DNA of 64,000 nucleotides from Dawidia soli (lineage in GTDB: Bacteria > Bacteroidota > Bacteroidia > Cytophagales > Cyclobacteriaceae), in assembly GCF_018598185.1 (NCBI RefSeq), contig NZ_JAHESC010000024.1:56573-120572 (forward strand), read 5' to 3'. Below are positions 26,001 to 35,263 of this stretch, in pieces. The position numbers and the translations under genes were made by a program. Under the pieces are notes generated by a model that did no database searches, had not been told where the DNA came from, and was given only the letters and a program-made list of their open reading frames with translations. Every line of letters begins with the position of its first letter. Position 1 is the stretch's first letter.

Positions 26001-29000
26001 CCCACCACGGTGCCCTGCAAATGTCCGATCGATACGTCGGCCATCAATAGCGTGGTAGATCCGATCAATGAGGTGTAGAGCAATACGCCGTTGCGATAAT
26101 ATCGCACCACACCACCGGTCCGTTCGACACGGAATATATCGCCGACATTGTAAGCATTCGGAAACGAGGCCTTCTCCGTTCCGTTCTCGTAAATGCGCAG
26201 GTCGCCGGTTCCGACCAGGTATATTGCAAAATCGATGCTGTTATACGAGCTGTTCGTATTCTGGTCGGACAAGCCGATCATACGAACCTTTGTCGTTTCA
26301 GACGCCGTGAATTCCAGCCAGCCGTCTGTGTTTGCCGGGATCTGCTCTACCGACACCGCGCCGCCGTTCCACGACGCCTCGGGCGTTGTCTTGACCAGCG
26401 TCAGGTCGTTCTCCACCACGTTGACCAGGTCTTTCCAGGTAACGACGTTGTCCATGTGCGTAACGTTAGACTTGAGCACACGGCCTGCGAAATCATACAC
26501 ATTCGACGTCCGTCCCGGTCCTCTTTTATACTGATCGAAGAGCACCTGGACCGGCCGGTGCTCATCGTCGTAAAACGTGACCGTCTTGAGCCAGAGGGTG
26601 CTGGTATTGCCTGTCAGGAGCTTTACCTTTTTGCCAGTGACCAGGCCGGCCACATGCGTGCTTTCGGCTGCCGGCTGGTAGTAGGTATGTCCCGAGGCCG
26701 GTGTGGCGGAAAGGCCGTCGTTCACATAATTATAGTTTCCGGTCCACATCGACCTGAAATCGTACTGGTCGTAGTATGTTACGGTCAGTAAATTGGTCGC
26801 GCTCGTTGGAAACACCCTATTGGTGTAACCCTCTGTCGCGACCGCGCCGTTGTACTCCTCGTATAGCTGCGTGCCGCTCACCATCAGGGAGTTGACATGG
26901 TTTTGCATGGCTGCCTGGTTCACCACGGTGCCGTGGGTATAGACACCGGTCATTACCGGGCGGTTGATGACGTCATATTTCGTGAACGACCACTCCTTTT
27001 TTGTGACATTGCCGGCAGCGTCGGTGCGCTGGTTGCCGTCTTGTGTCAAGACGAGACGGTCGCGCGAATCGTAGACCATATACACCGGTTCACTTCCCGG
27101 CACCTGCTTCATCGCCAGGCGGTGCCGGGTGTCATAGGCATACCGGAAGGCCCAGCGCTTGAGGAAAGCTTCTTTTGTAGCGTCCGTTGCTCCGCTGTTG
27201 TAATACAGCGTAGGCAGCAGCCGTGCAGCTTCCGGTGGTATCACACACACCAGGCGGTTAAAGTCGTCGTAGATGTAATACGTGCCGGCATAGTTCGTGT
27301 CATTGATCGGGACGTTCCCTGCTACAGCCTGAATCCTTTTGAGGATCAGATTCCCTTGCATATCGTGGTACTCGATGATGACGTTCTTATCGGCATCGCG
27401 GATGACTTTTTTGCTCAGTGTCGCTTCAGCATAATAGGCGGGCGTACTTCCACCGCCCGTGGAAATGAGCGCGAAGGAACCCGCGGTCGCAGCAACGGGC
27501 GTCAGCTTAAGCACCTCATCAGCCGCATTTGCGTCATAGCTATATTGTGTGGCCCGTGAAACGCCCGTGGCGGGGCCGCCTGTTCCTGTTTCCGGCGCCA
27601 GTAGGTTCCGGGTAAAGACCACACTCGCGTTTGGCCCCGGCAAGGCGAATTGCGTTGCACGCTGGGCGGGGATGGTCAACGATTCCACGGAAAGATAGCG
27701 GTCCTGGATGTAGGCATAGTACTTTCCCTCGCCGATAATTCCAAGATCGATATCGTAGAGCGAGGGAATGTCAATGAGCTTCACGCGACCCGTTTTCAGA
27801 AATGCCGACGTGAACCCTGCGTTAAAGGTGACGGTCAGCACATTGTTGGTGATCTTGATGCGTACACCGCCACCCCCGCCATTCGGGTCGATCACGAACT
27901 CCGAGTAGTCGTAGTATTGGTCATAGTCGGGGTACGAGCTCTCGACACTTCCGGGCAACCCGCTCGCGAACACGGAGACGATACCCTGCGGGCGCCAGTC
28001 GAATCCCGGTGCGCCCTGTTCCAGCACCAGTCCGAGGGGAGACCTGTCGAAGGTAGTTGCCGCGAATGGTTGCGTGTCATCGGCGATCTTGTCGCCGGGT
28101 GTATTGTAAAAGGTATAGTGTGCCGACGAGGGATAGCCGGCAGGACCCGACAACGCATTTTTGATCAACCCGTTACCTTCCGTGCGCGAAGCGTACGGAA
28201 GGTACTTCACGCTCTCGCGGCCATACGCATCGTATACAACCGGTGTTATAATATCCTTCTTATTGGGCGAGCGTTGGATGGCGATGGTTTGCATCGGCCT
28301 GCCGAGGTCGTCCATGTACTGAATGGCCTGCTCGCGGCCGTCTGCTGTGCGCAGGTCCAGGTCATTTTCCGTGGCCGTCGGCACGTGCGCGGTATTCGTC
28401 AGAATATAATTCTTTCCTTTCAGGAACGTCTCCTGTGGCGCGACCTTCACCGCCGCCGACGTACCATTTCCCGAAACGCCCGTTTTTGTAACCGTCACCG
28501 TATAGTCGTCGGGCGTTGTGGTTTCAAACGAACGGGCTGTACTGATCGTGGTGCCGGTGCTGTTTTTCCAGTCATAGGTGGCGTATCCGGCCCCGGCATC
28601 GAGCGTTACGGGCGCGGCCATGGCCACCACGCCGTTGTTTGTCACGGTGGGTACGGGCGCCGGTTCCACGTTCGCTACAACCGCCTTGCGGGTAGCGCTC
28701 TCGCACATGCCGCCCGTCACCGTCGCCACATAGTACGTTGTAGGCGTGGTACCGACCGTCACCGTGGTGATGTTGGCATTGGCGCCGCTGAGGGGTGTAC
28801 CGCCGCTGGGCACCGTATACCACCGGTATCCGCTAACACCCGACACGGGGTGCACAAAAATATTCACCGACCCGCCCGGAAACGCCGATACCTCCGAGGC
28901 AATGGTAGGGGCCGGTGGCGGCGTATAGATATTTGCCATAATGGGCACGCGGCCGCTCACCGCGCCCGTACCGATGTCGACGGTGGCGATATAATACGTC

Positions 29001-29320
29001 GTCGTGGCCGTTAAATAGGGCGTTACATAGTCCCTTCCCTGGTATAAATAGTTGGTTGCGGTAGCGGTGGCGTAAAAGTTAAAGGTCGTTGCCGACGTTT
29101 CCCGTACGCCGGTAAGGCTTACCACGCCCGGGCCGCACCGGCTGCCGTGGACCGGCACCGGCTCCGGCGGAGTCGCCATGGTAGCTTCGGCCTGGGCATC
29201 GAGGCGCTGTAGCGTATCTGCCAATGGCTGTGGGTCTTCCTCCGTCTGCGGCAACGCTTCGTACGCCAGCGCAACACAAAAAACCGTCGTGCATAAAAAC
29301 TTAACCCTGTGTAAAAACAT
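23012..29320 (-). CDS. RHS polymorphic toxin (DUF6443-type) with nuclease-like C-terminal domain
   Basis: 2102 aa. A Sec signal is followed by Ig-like domains (about 60-280), DUF6443 (about 300-375: LDLRTADGREQAIQYMDDLG ... PVVYDAYGRESVKYLP), then a long run of YD/RHS repeats. The RHS core signature (RAYDPALGRWWQIDPLASE ... YNYAFNNPVRYNDPEGD) ends near residue 1912. A hydrophobic stretch (FIAIAEGVVAVAEGATLTVG) comes next, and then a charged tip of about 100 residues. The tip has RKPDVQIIDPNGK (Asp near 2048) and VFEAERRPG (Glu near 2063 and 2065), an arrangement like PD-(D/E)XK nucleases; this is my inference. The RHS shell would encase the tip. The preceding gene codes for its usual partner, and the immunity gene follows. 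Confidence 0.92.
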   Translation of the reverse strand: MFLHRVKFLCTTVFCVALAYEALPQTEEDPQPLADTLQRLDAQAEATMATPPEPVPVHGSRCGPGVVSLTGVRETSATTFNFYATATATNYLYQGRDYVTPYLTATTTYYIATVDIGTGAVSGRVPIMANIYTPPPAPTIASEVSAFPGGSVNIFVHPVSGVSGYRWYTVPSGGTPLSGANANITTVTVGTTPTTYYVATVTGGMCESATRKAVVANVEPAPVPTVTNNGVVAMAAPVTLDAGAGYATYDWKNSTGTTISTARSFETTTPDDYTVTVTKTGVSGNGTSAAVKVAPQETFLKGKNYILTNTAHVPTATENDLDLRTADGREQAIQYMDDLGRPMQTIAIQRSPNKKDIITPVVYDAYGRESVKYLPYASRTEGNGLIKNALSGPAGYPSSAHYTFYNTPGDKIADDTQPFAATTFDRSPLGLVLEQGAPGFDWRPQGIVSVFASGLPGSVESSYPDYDQYYDYSEFVIDPNGGGGGVRIKITNNVLTVTFNAGFTSAFLKTGRVKLIDIPSLYDIDLGIIGEGKYYAYIQDRYLSVESLTIPAQRATQFALPGPNASVVFTRNLLAPETGTGGPATGVSRATQYSYDANAADEVLKLTPVAATAGSFALISTGGGSTPAYYAEATLSKKVIRDADKNVIIEYHDMQGNLILKRIQAVAGNVPINDTNYAGTYYIYDDFNRLVCVIPPEAARLLPTLYYNSGATDATKEAFLKRWAFRYAYDTRHRLAMKQVPGSEPVYMVYDSRDRLVLTQDGNQRTDAAGNVTKKEWSFTKYDVINRPVMTGVYTHGTVVNQAAMQNHVNSLMVSGTQLYEEYNGAVATEGYTNRVFPTSATNLLTVTYYDQYDFRSMWTGNYNYVNDGLSATPASGHTYYQPAAESTHVAGLVTGKKVKLLTGNTSTLWLKTVTFYDDEHRPVQVLFDQYKRGPGRTSNVYDFAGRVLKSNVTHMDNVVTWKDLVNVVENDLTLVKTTPEASWNGGAVSVEQIPANTDGWLEFTASETTKVRMIGLSDQNTNSSYNSIDFAIYLVGTGDLRIYENGTEKASFPNAYNVGDIFRVERTGGVVRYYRNGVLLYTSLIGSTTLLMADVSIGHLQGTVVGARISASTRSRSVTRTFKYDHAGRLTHTWHQADKGANILLSKLDYNELGQVVDRMLHSTVASAADNRQSVDYRYDIQGKITSINNADLTNDGVLNDDATDYFGMHLLYNTVDAGLGNAQYYNGNISAMRWSNYGAGTVKQKASTYMYDRMSRLSASAYHEKTTSWGTLGNNRFAETGLSYDLNGNILKLTRNDNRATGTMDVLTYDYGAGTSQSNRLLSVTDDGDDLAGFIEDVAADVNDYTYDANGNMTRDLNKGIGSSLTDATNRITYNILNLPEVVTKAGNTIRYLYDADGTKHAQTVTFGSQVRQTEYAGEFVYENDALQFINHEEGRVVTAATTLVYRADAGLAADFTAVNAAVTTTQSGTRTYVKVTANGPVARTGVFPVGGDFVVAAGERYKVRVKGYRTGASAANLLIKAGGADLSWPGAALPAGVSAESWVEQIVVIPNGATTLQAGVVWGTVTSGEVMYLSDVEITRLASAVNEYQYHLKDHLGNVRLTFTTAVTNHAFAAGFESADQSNEASAFNNYPAGGAINTQPENATTGTHSHLLNGGYSGQIGLAKSFSVMPGDVVSIRATARYAAPTGMPTNYNGFVASLLGAFHLPAPVAGEAGTASAGMNAFANWEMGSAGNAGGPDPMKLFVNIVVFDKDYNLLDVAYTASAESGAEITASYTIGEPGYAYVYYSNEHPYQVNAYFDDIAITHTPSAVIQVDDYYPFGMTFNSSRREELSLNRYLYNQGLLGKKFLTERVYDLGLDIDLTKYRAYDPALGRWWQIDPLASEIDLINLTPYNYAFNNPVRYNDPEGDCPCIPIFIAIAEGVVAVAEGATLTVGAATVGAAIGTAVKLYGTDILEAIGNGGPGGTPAVSFAMSSSQRGELSSGNFLNAKTKRDGPPNPDGAKGKPDHQEKVKELEKKAQSEAKEGETVVTEKKIANENSNRKPDVQIIDPNGKTRKVFEAERRPGSKRNRMREEEYRQLGIDQETHKVGGAPNNIVPF

Positions 29321-29328
29321 AAGACGTA

Positions 29329-32300
29329 TTAATTATTTCCCGCGCCGGTTTTATAGTTGTATTGATACTTCTTCAGAATATAGCCATCGTTGTCACGCGC
29401 CAGCTTGAATCGTCCGAAGCTGTCGTATTCGTAGTACGTCGTAATGCCGCTGACATCTGTCTCCGACGAAAGGCTTCCGTGAAAGTACGTGTACAGCGTG
29501 ACCTTGTAGCGCGGGTCGGAACGTATCGCCGACAATTGCGTCTTCAGGAATTCCACGTCGGGCTTTACCGAATTATAGTCCGACGTTTGAGCGAACTGCC
29601 GGTTCCCAATGTTGGCCACCGTCGTCACGCTGATGTCCGATTGCGTGATCCCCTCTATTTTGGCCACCGGATACAATTTACCATAGCCCCAGATATAGCA
29701 TATTTTGCTATCGTTCGCTTTCGAAACGCTGAGTACGTTGCCGTTGGCGTCGTAATCGTCAAACAACACACGCGGCTCATCGGCCAGGGCCGGGCCGGTA
29801 TTGGTAACGATCGCTGCAGGCTGGGCCTTGCCGTTAAACACGCCGTAGTCCGTCCGCGACTTGCTTACACCCGAGCCTTTTGTTTGCGTTTGCTCGAGCG
29901 CGGTGCTGACCCGCCAGTCTGCGATCAGTTTCTGCCGGCCGGTCTCGGCCGGGCCGGTCAGGGTCAGATCGTGAGCGTATTGGGTGGTCGTAACGATCTG
30001 CGTGCCGTCGCTGGCGGTCGTCTTCACCTGCGTAGGCAAAAGCGCAATTTTATTGTCGTAGGTATACGAGGTAACGCGCGTCATCTTGCGGGAGCCATGG
30101 TATGTAACAGCCGTGTCGCTATGAAGCACCATGGCGCCCGTTTGCTTTTTGTAGGGAAAGTATTGAACACTTCCCGGAAGAATATACGTATCGTAATAAC
30201 CGTCCTTGTTAGGGTATCCGTAGGTATTTTTTGCCCAATAAGTCTTTCCAACGTAAATGGACTCATCTAAATTTTCCGACCCATAGTTATAGACATTGCG
30301 TGAAACCAGTCTGTATACCCCTTCTGCCTTATTGCCCCGGTACACCCGTTTTGAGATCAGCTGCCCATACATCCAATCGGTTTCCGTGTCCATGACGACC
30401 GTTGTCTTAGGAACCCGGTAATGGCCGAAATAACCACTGGATTCAACACGATACTGATATACCGTCTTGCCGAGGCTGCTCGCGCCGTCGGACTCATACT
30501 CGGTCACGAAGTCATACATCACGGGCGAGCCATTGGCATAAAACAGATCGGCCAGCGCTTGCGAGTAAAAGATCCGTTTTCTCGAACGAAAATAAAGAGG
30601 CTGGGCGCTTGCCTGAAAGTAGAAGACATCCAGCTGTTCGGCCGAGAAATTTTCGGGATTTGCCGGCGAGGAACGAATTATTCCCGCGCCGTCTTCGGCC
30701 ACGCCGTACTTGTAGGTGCGCTCTATCGTGCCGGCGTTCGAGGTATGAAGTACCCGGGCGATGCGAAGGCCTCCCGCGTTCTTTACCTGACCCCCCTCCT
30801 TGTATTGATGGAGCTCATACCAGAATGACGTCGTCCCTCCCGTGGGGTAGTGTATAGCGCTGAGGGTCAAACCCTGAGCAGCGCTCAGGACAGGTGACCG
30901 ATTGGCCTTGCCGATCGGCACAATGGCGTCGTGGTAGTCTGGATTGTTGTCCGTGCTTACCATACGAGGCGGAATCAAACTACCGTAATAGTCGTTATTG
31001 ATGCCGTTATAATATCCCCAATAATCCAATTGCTTGGAGAGGTAATCCGGCAATCCTCCGGCGTTGTATCGAAACTCATATTTTCCGATCGAAACGCCGT
31101 TGCCGTCCTGCATATCGATGGCGGTGAGAAGGATCCGGTCACGCGAGAAGTTGCTGCCCGACGGCTCGTAGCTGAACACGTATTGCTTGATCAATACGCT
31201 ATTGCTGTAGATCTTGATTTTCGAGAGACAATCACCGTGCCGGGCGATGTTACCGATCTCGAACACCACCTTGCCCCCGGAGTAGCTGATCTCTTTCAGG
31301 CGGATGGTGCTGATCTGCGTCGTGGAGCCACCGCCTAACAGCGGCGCGACGCAATCGCTCCCGGAAGCCGGCTCGACAACCCATTGACCATTCGCGATGT
31401 CCCAGTACTTATAATTGCAATCGCCATTGATACACTCCGTCAGCCGTGGCACCGAGTTGCGGTCGGTGGCACATCCCATGTGGCCCGCGATGCCGGTCTG
31501 ATTAGTCGCCACATTGGATAAGCTGTCGTGCAGCTGCGCCACGTCGGAAAGGGTTTGCACCGTTTCTATACTCCCCGGCTGGTATGTAAACGAAAGTGCC
31601 TGCCCTGTGACAGACGATGTAACCGTGGTCGCCTTCCAGCACGTATTGAGCGTGGCCTCGGGAAATCCCGGCAGGAAATTTTTTTCAACATTCGCGAAGC
31701 TGTAGGCTACACCGTGCTGATCACGGACGTTGAACGAATTTATCAGTGCGGCGGTATGATTTGAGATCGCCACGATATTGGCATTGTCGATTGAAACAGG
31801 GGCATACGGTACGGTCATAAATTTTGGCACCTCGGTGGACCGCAGTTTTTTGCTCACGAAGAATTTGCCGGATCCCGACAACAGCTTATAAAAGAATGCG
31901 TCGGGCTGCTCGTCGATGTTGCTGCCACCGGTCGCCAATCGCTCGTTATAATACATCTCGTTCAGCTGGCCTTGCGGCGGGTTGGTAACGTGCCAGAGAT
32001 AGCCCTCCTCATCGGGCAACCCTTCCACCGAACGCGAGATCCTGGGCTCAGCATTCAACGTCCATCCGAGTCCCACGAGCCCGGAATTTTCATTGACCTT
32101 TATTCCAGACGCATGGTAACTGAGGTCGATCGGCAAGGTTAAATCGGCGACTTTGATCTCGTACAGCGGAATGCTGATGTCGACCAGGCCGGTGCTGTAG
32201 CTCACGGGGTAATTGATATACTTCGCCAACGCGCTGGCTTCGGGCGAAACCGGCACGACGGTCGGCAGCTGCGGAACCTGGGGGGATTGTGCGTGGCTTA

Positions 32301-32373
32301 CGTTCACCACAATAAAAATGACGACCAGCATTAAAAAGGCGCCGAAACGATTGCCGCCAGACATATGCACCAT
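29329..32373 (-). CDS. RHS-partner exported protein (YD-repeat-like)
   Basis: 1014 aa. A signal peptide ends near SHAQ. The N-terminus (YINYPVSYSTGLVDISIPLYEIK, LPIDLSYHASGIKVNENSGLVGLGW) is typical of the large secreted proteins found directly upstream of DUF6443 RHS genes in Bacteroidota. LSAIHYPTGGTTSFWYEL and the YD-like C-terminus (TTYYEYDSFGRFKLARDNDGYIL) relate it to RHS shells, but it lacks the RHS core signature and a toxin tip. It ends 8 bases before the RHS gene. It may be a delivery partner or an older RHS protein without tip. A second possible start is the ATG three codons in. Confidence 0.85.
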   Translation of the reverse strand: MVHMSGGNRFGAFLMLVVIFIVVNVSHAQSPQVPQLPTVVPVSPEASALAKYINYPVSYSTGLVDISIPLYEIKVADLTLPIDLSYHASGIKVNENSGLVGLGWTLNAEPRISRSVEGLPDEEGYLWHVTNPPQGQLNEMYYNERLATGGSNIDEQPDAFFYKLLSGSGKFFVSKKLRSTEVPKFMTVPYAPVSIDNANIVAISNHTAALINSFNVRDQHGVAYSFANVEKNFLPGFPEATLNTCWKATTVTSSVTGQALSFTYQPGSIETVQTLSDVAQLHDSLSNVATNQTGIAGHMGCATDRNSVPRLTECINGDCNYKYWDIANGQWVVEPASGSDCVAPLLGGGSTTQISTIRLKEISYSGGKVVFEIGNIARHGDCLSKIKIYSNSVLIKQYVFSYEPSGSNFSRDRILLTAIDMQDGNGVSIGKYEFRYNAGGLPDYLSKQLDYWGYYNGINNDYYGSLIPPRMVSTDNNPDYHDAIVPIGKANRSPVLSAAQGLTLSAIHYPTGGTTSFWYELHQYKEGGQVKNAGGLRIARVLHTSNAGTIERTYKYGVAEDGAGIIRSSPANPENFSAEQLDVFYFQASAQPLYFRSRKRIFYSQALADLFYANGSPVMYDFVTEYESDGASSLGKTVYQYRVESSGYFGHYRVPKTTVVMDTETDWMYGQLISKRVYRGNKAEGVYRLVSRNVYNYGSENLDESIYVGKTYWAKNTYGYPNKDGYYDTYILPGSVQYFPYKKQTGAMVLHSDTAVTYHGSRKMTRVTSYTYDNKIALLPTQVKTTASDGTQIVTTTQYAHDLTLTGPAETGRQKLIADWRVSTALEQTQTKGSGVSKSRTDYGVFNGKAQPAAIVTNTGPALADEPRVLFDDYDANGNVLSVSKANDSKICYIWGYGKLYPVAKIEGITQSDISVTTVANIGNRQFAQTSDYNSVKPDVEFLKTQLSAIRSDPRYKVTLYTYFHGSLSSETDVSGITTYYEYDSFGRFKLARDNDGYILKKYQYNYKTGAGNN

Positions 32374-32481
32374 AGTCAGTTAGGAGTTAGAAAGAGTCAG
32401 GCAAGGTACGTAAAAAGCAACCTCGACGCTACGGTCGCTATCTTGAACACTTTATTTTTTTAGGTTTTAGTATCTTTCCGC

Positions 32482-33771
32482 ATGGCTAACTTTTCCTTTA
32501 CCCGCCGCAGCGCCGGCGCGCCGCCCGCTTCCGCCGAAAAAGAAGCCGGCGCCCACCGCTTTACCGGCCGCGACCTCGTCGTCCTCGACGACACCGCCCG
32601 CAGCGCGGCCATCGAGCGCAAGGCGCAGACGGTGTCGCTGCGCATGGCCAACCTGCGCGACTATAAAAGCACTACCTCGCCGCTCATCGCCGTTTCTAAA
32701 GCCCTGGCAGAAGCCGACGGCGTGGTATTCGATCAACTGAAGGTAGCGGTCGTCAACGCCCCGCATACTGAGCAAGTACACCGCCTCACCACCGCGCGCA
32801 GCGGCGACCGCATCTTCCTCGGCCAGGAACGTGAACGCTACGTCTATGCGCTCGCCAAACGGGCCGGCCGCAATACCAGGAACACGAAGCAGGCAAAAAA
32901 GCCCCTGACGTCCTACCTCGACGACGAGCACGCCACCTGGGGCATCCACGCCACCAACGTGCTCCAATCGAAGTATACCGGCAAGGGCGTACGCATCGCC
33001 ATCCTCGACACCGGCATCTACACCGGGCACCCGGACTTCGAAGGCCGCAAGATCCGTGCGGTATCGTTCGTCGGACAATCTCCGAACGACGTCGACGGCC
33101 ACGGCACGCACTGCGCCGGTGTGGCCGCGGGGCACGTGAGCCAGTCGCATGGCTTTCGCTACGGCGTCGCGCCCAACGCGCAGCTGTTTGTGGCCAAGGT
33201 ATTGAAGAACAACGGTGAGGGCGAAGACAACTTTGTACTCGCGGGCATCGAGTGGGCGCTGGAGAGCAAATGCAAAGTGATCTCGATGTCGCTGGGATCC
33301 GCCGTAAAGAATGGAGAGACGTATTACGAGAGCTATGAAACGGTGGCGCGACGCGCGTTGAAGTCAGGTACGCTGCTGATCGCCGCCGCGGGCAACGACA
33401 GTCGTCGCAAGCGCGGTGTGATCAAGCCCGTGAACCACCCGGCCAACTGTCCGTCGATCTTGTCCGTCAGCGCCGTGGATCATCAATACCAGGTCGCCGA
33501 CTTCTCGTGCGGCGGCTCGCGCAAGAAAGGCAACCAGGTGAATATTACCGCGCCCGGTGTCGACATCATCAGCTGCACGAAGAAAGGCAAGTACGATATC
33601 CTGTCGGGCACATCCATGGCTACGCCGTTTGTCGCGGGCATGGCCGCGCTGCTGTGGGAGAAATATCCGAATGTGACGGGTGATGCGATCTGGAAGAAAC
33701 TCGTAGCGGGTGCGCGGGCGCTGGACCTGCGCAGCAGTGACGCAGGCGTGGGCATTGTATTTACACCGTGA
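32482..33771 (+). CDS. Subtilisin-family (S8) serine peptidase without signal peptide
   Basis: 429 aa. The catalytic triad is complete: Asp176 (AILDTGIYTG), His207 (DGHGTHCAGVAAG) and Ser378 (LSGTSMATPFVAG). Residues 60-130 look like an I9-type propeptide. No export signal is visible, so it acts inside the cell or leaves by another path. The oxyanion Asn is in AAAGNDSRRK. A TATCTTTC box lies only 4 bases before the ATG, so translation may be leaderless or start later. A decayed copy of its last 50 codons lies at 36719-36886. Confidence 0.92.
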   Translation: MANFSFTRRSAGAPPASAEKEAGAHRFTGRDLVVLDDTARSAAIERKAQTVSLRMANLRDYKSTTSPLIAVSKALAEADGVVFDQLKVAVVNAPHTEQVHRLTTARSGDRIFLGQERERYVYALAKRAGRNTRNTKQAKKPLTSYLDDEHATWGIHATNVLQSKYTGKGVRIAILDTGIYTGHPDFEGRKIRAVSFVGQSPNDVDGHGTHCAGVAAGHVSQSHGFRYGVAPNAQLFVAKVLKNNGEGEDNFVLAGIEWALESKCKVISMSLGSAVKNGETYYESYETVARRALKSGTLLIAAAGNDSRRKRGVIKPVNHPANCPSILSVSAVDHQYQVADFSCGGSRKKGNQVNITAPGVDIISCTKKGKYDILSGTSMATPFVAGMAALLWEKYPNVTGDAIWKKLVAGARALDLRSSDAGVGIVFTP

Positions 33772-33803
33772 TAAAGAAGTAGTCATTTAAAAATCCACGC
33801 GCT

Positions 33804-34121
33804 ATGGCAACACACAGGCTCATCCAGATCTTCCTGCCCCTGTACGACAACGACGGACATCCCTTTCCGCAAACAAGCTATAAAAACCTTCAGGTAGTAC
33901 TGACCGAAAAATTCAACGGTGTGACTGTCTACCAGCGAGCACCGGCAAAAGGCCTGTGGAAAGAAGACCGGGAAAACATTGTGCGTGATGACCTCGTCAT
34001 ATACGAAGTCGTGACAGCGGGTCTCGACCATTCATTTTGGACAGACCTGAAGGAACAGTTGCTGAAAGAATACCGGCAACAGGAGATCATGATCCGCAGT
34101 ACTCCGGTCGAGCTTTTATGA
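33804..34121 (+). CDS. Small conserved hypothetical protein
   Basis: 105 aa, soluble, alpha/beta (RLIQIFLPLYDNDGHPFP, YEVVTAGLDHSFWTDLKEQL). It looks like a short ferredoxin-like fold enzyme or sensor, but I cannot name it. It begins 32 bases after the subtilase stop on the same strand and may be cotranscribed. Confidence 0.65.
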   Translation: MATHRLIQIFLPLYDNDGHPFPQTSYKNLQVVLTEKFNGVTVYQRAPAKGLWKEDRENIVRDDLVIYEVVTAGLDHSFWTDLKEQLLKEYRQQEIMIRSTPVELL

Positions 34122-34185
34122 CAACGTCGTCACGCAGAGGAACATCTTTTCAGACGCCCCCTACTGACGACGTTCAACATCGACA

Positions 34186-35136
34186 TCAGCTTTGCATGAT
34201 ATCTTCCAACGCCAGAAATAGATTCATCGGGTTTTCCGCGATGCGGTTGCACAGGTATAAATACCACTCCTGGCCGTAGACGATGTACATTTTCGCGGGG
34301 TGACCGGCGCGCATCAGGTCCAGGAGCTGATCGGTGGCAATCCCGAGCAGGCTTTCGAATTCGTATGCCTGCTGAGGCATTTGATGCCGCGAAAGCAGTT
34401 TGACGGCCTCCTGCTGGATCAGCGGGTCGTGGGTTGCGATGGAGCATGTGTGGTGGCTCGCCAACAGCTGATCGAGATAGGCGAGGTAGGCCTGGTTGAG
34501 CTCGCCTCCGCGCGGGAGCGACAAGCCTTCCGGCGTGTCGAATGCGCCTTTCACCAGCCGGATCCTGTTAGGTCGTTGGATCAGCTGTTTAAAATCGTCC
34601 CGGGTGCGGTGCAGGTACGCCTGCACCGTAATGCCCAGATGCTCGTAGCGACCGGCCATGCCGAGGTACATGTCCAGCACGGCATCGGTCTTGGCTGTAT
34701 CCTCGGCGCTGATCATTACCTCGATACCCACCTGCCCGGCCTTCTCACAGAGCTGCGCCAGGTGCTGGCGGCAAAGGTCGGCCGACAACGCCAGGCCGAT
34801 ATGCGACAGATCCAGGGAAACATTCGACTTGAGTCCCTTCGACGCGATCTGGTCACAGATGGCCAGGAACTCCGCCGTCGCCGCGGCGGCTTCGTGCTCG
34901 TCTTTTACATTCTCGCCCATAAACTCGATGGACGTGGCAAGTCCCTGCTGATTGTATTGCGCCGCGCGCGCCACCGCGGCCGGCAGGGTCTCGCCGGCAA
35001 CGTAGCGGCTGGCCGCCTTGCTGAAAAGCCGGTACAGTTTTTCATGGCCCAGAATGTACTGCTTGGCCTCGTCGTGAACCGCCGCCTTCCGCAGTGCAGC
35101 GGATCCGACGGCCATTAATTTTCCGATATCTTTCAA
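34186..35136 (-). CDS. Proline dehydrogenase
   Basis: 316 aa, the usual size of stand-alone proline dehydrogenases. The beta/alpha barrel motifs are in order: LATSIEFMGENVKDE, VSLDLSHIGLAL, VMISAEDTAKTDAVLDMY, GITVQAYLHRTRDD, RIRLVKGAFD, CSIATHD, EFESLLG, and the substrate-binding end YLCNRIAENPMN. It oxidises proline to pyrroline-5-carboxylate with FAD and feeds electrons to the respiratory chain. The pyrroline dehydrogenase gene is not adjacent. Monocistronic here. Confidence 0.95.
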   Translation of the reverse strand: MKDIGKLMAVGSAALRKAAVHDEAKQYILGHEKLYRLFSKAASRYVAGETLPAAVARAAQYNQQGLATSIEFMGENVKDEHEAAAATAEFLAICDQIASKGLKSNVSLDLSHIGLALSADLCRQHLAQLCEKAGQVGIEVMISAEDTAKTDAVLDMYLGMAGRYEHLGITVQAYLHRTRDDFKQLIQRPNRIRLVKGAFDTPEGLSLPRGGELNQAYLAYLDQLLASHHTCSIATHDPLIQQEAVKLLSRHQMPQQAYEFESLLGIATDQLLDLMRAGHPAKMYIVYGQEWYLYLCNRIAENPMNLFLALEDIMQS

Positions 35137-35263
35137 AACAAGTTGCGTTAATGTGAATGATACTTGATCATTACGGTGTAACGGGCTTTTTGGTTAAAAC
35201 TTCCATGGGGTCAGCGGGTCTCGTTGTTGAAGAGTAGGCACCAACCCGATGGCTAACAGGAAC

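Noticed and set aside
24527..29014. Long plus-strand open frames opposite the RHS gene
   Set aside because: They are antisense of the GC-rich RHS frame, lack signals and motifs, and are rich in Arg, Gly, Val and His as expected for antisense shadows.
34130..35118. Plus-strand frame opposite proline dehydrogenase
   Set aside because: Antisense shadow of a gene with a full set of family motifs.
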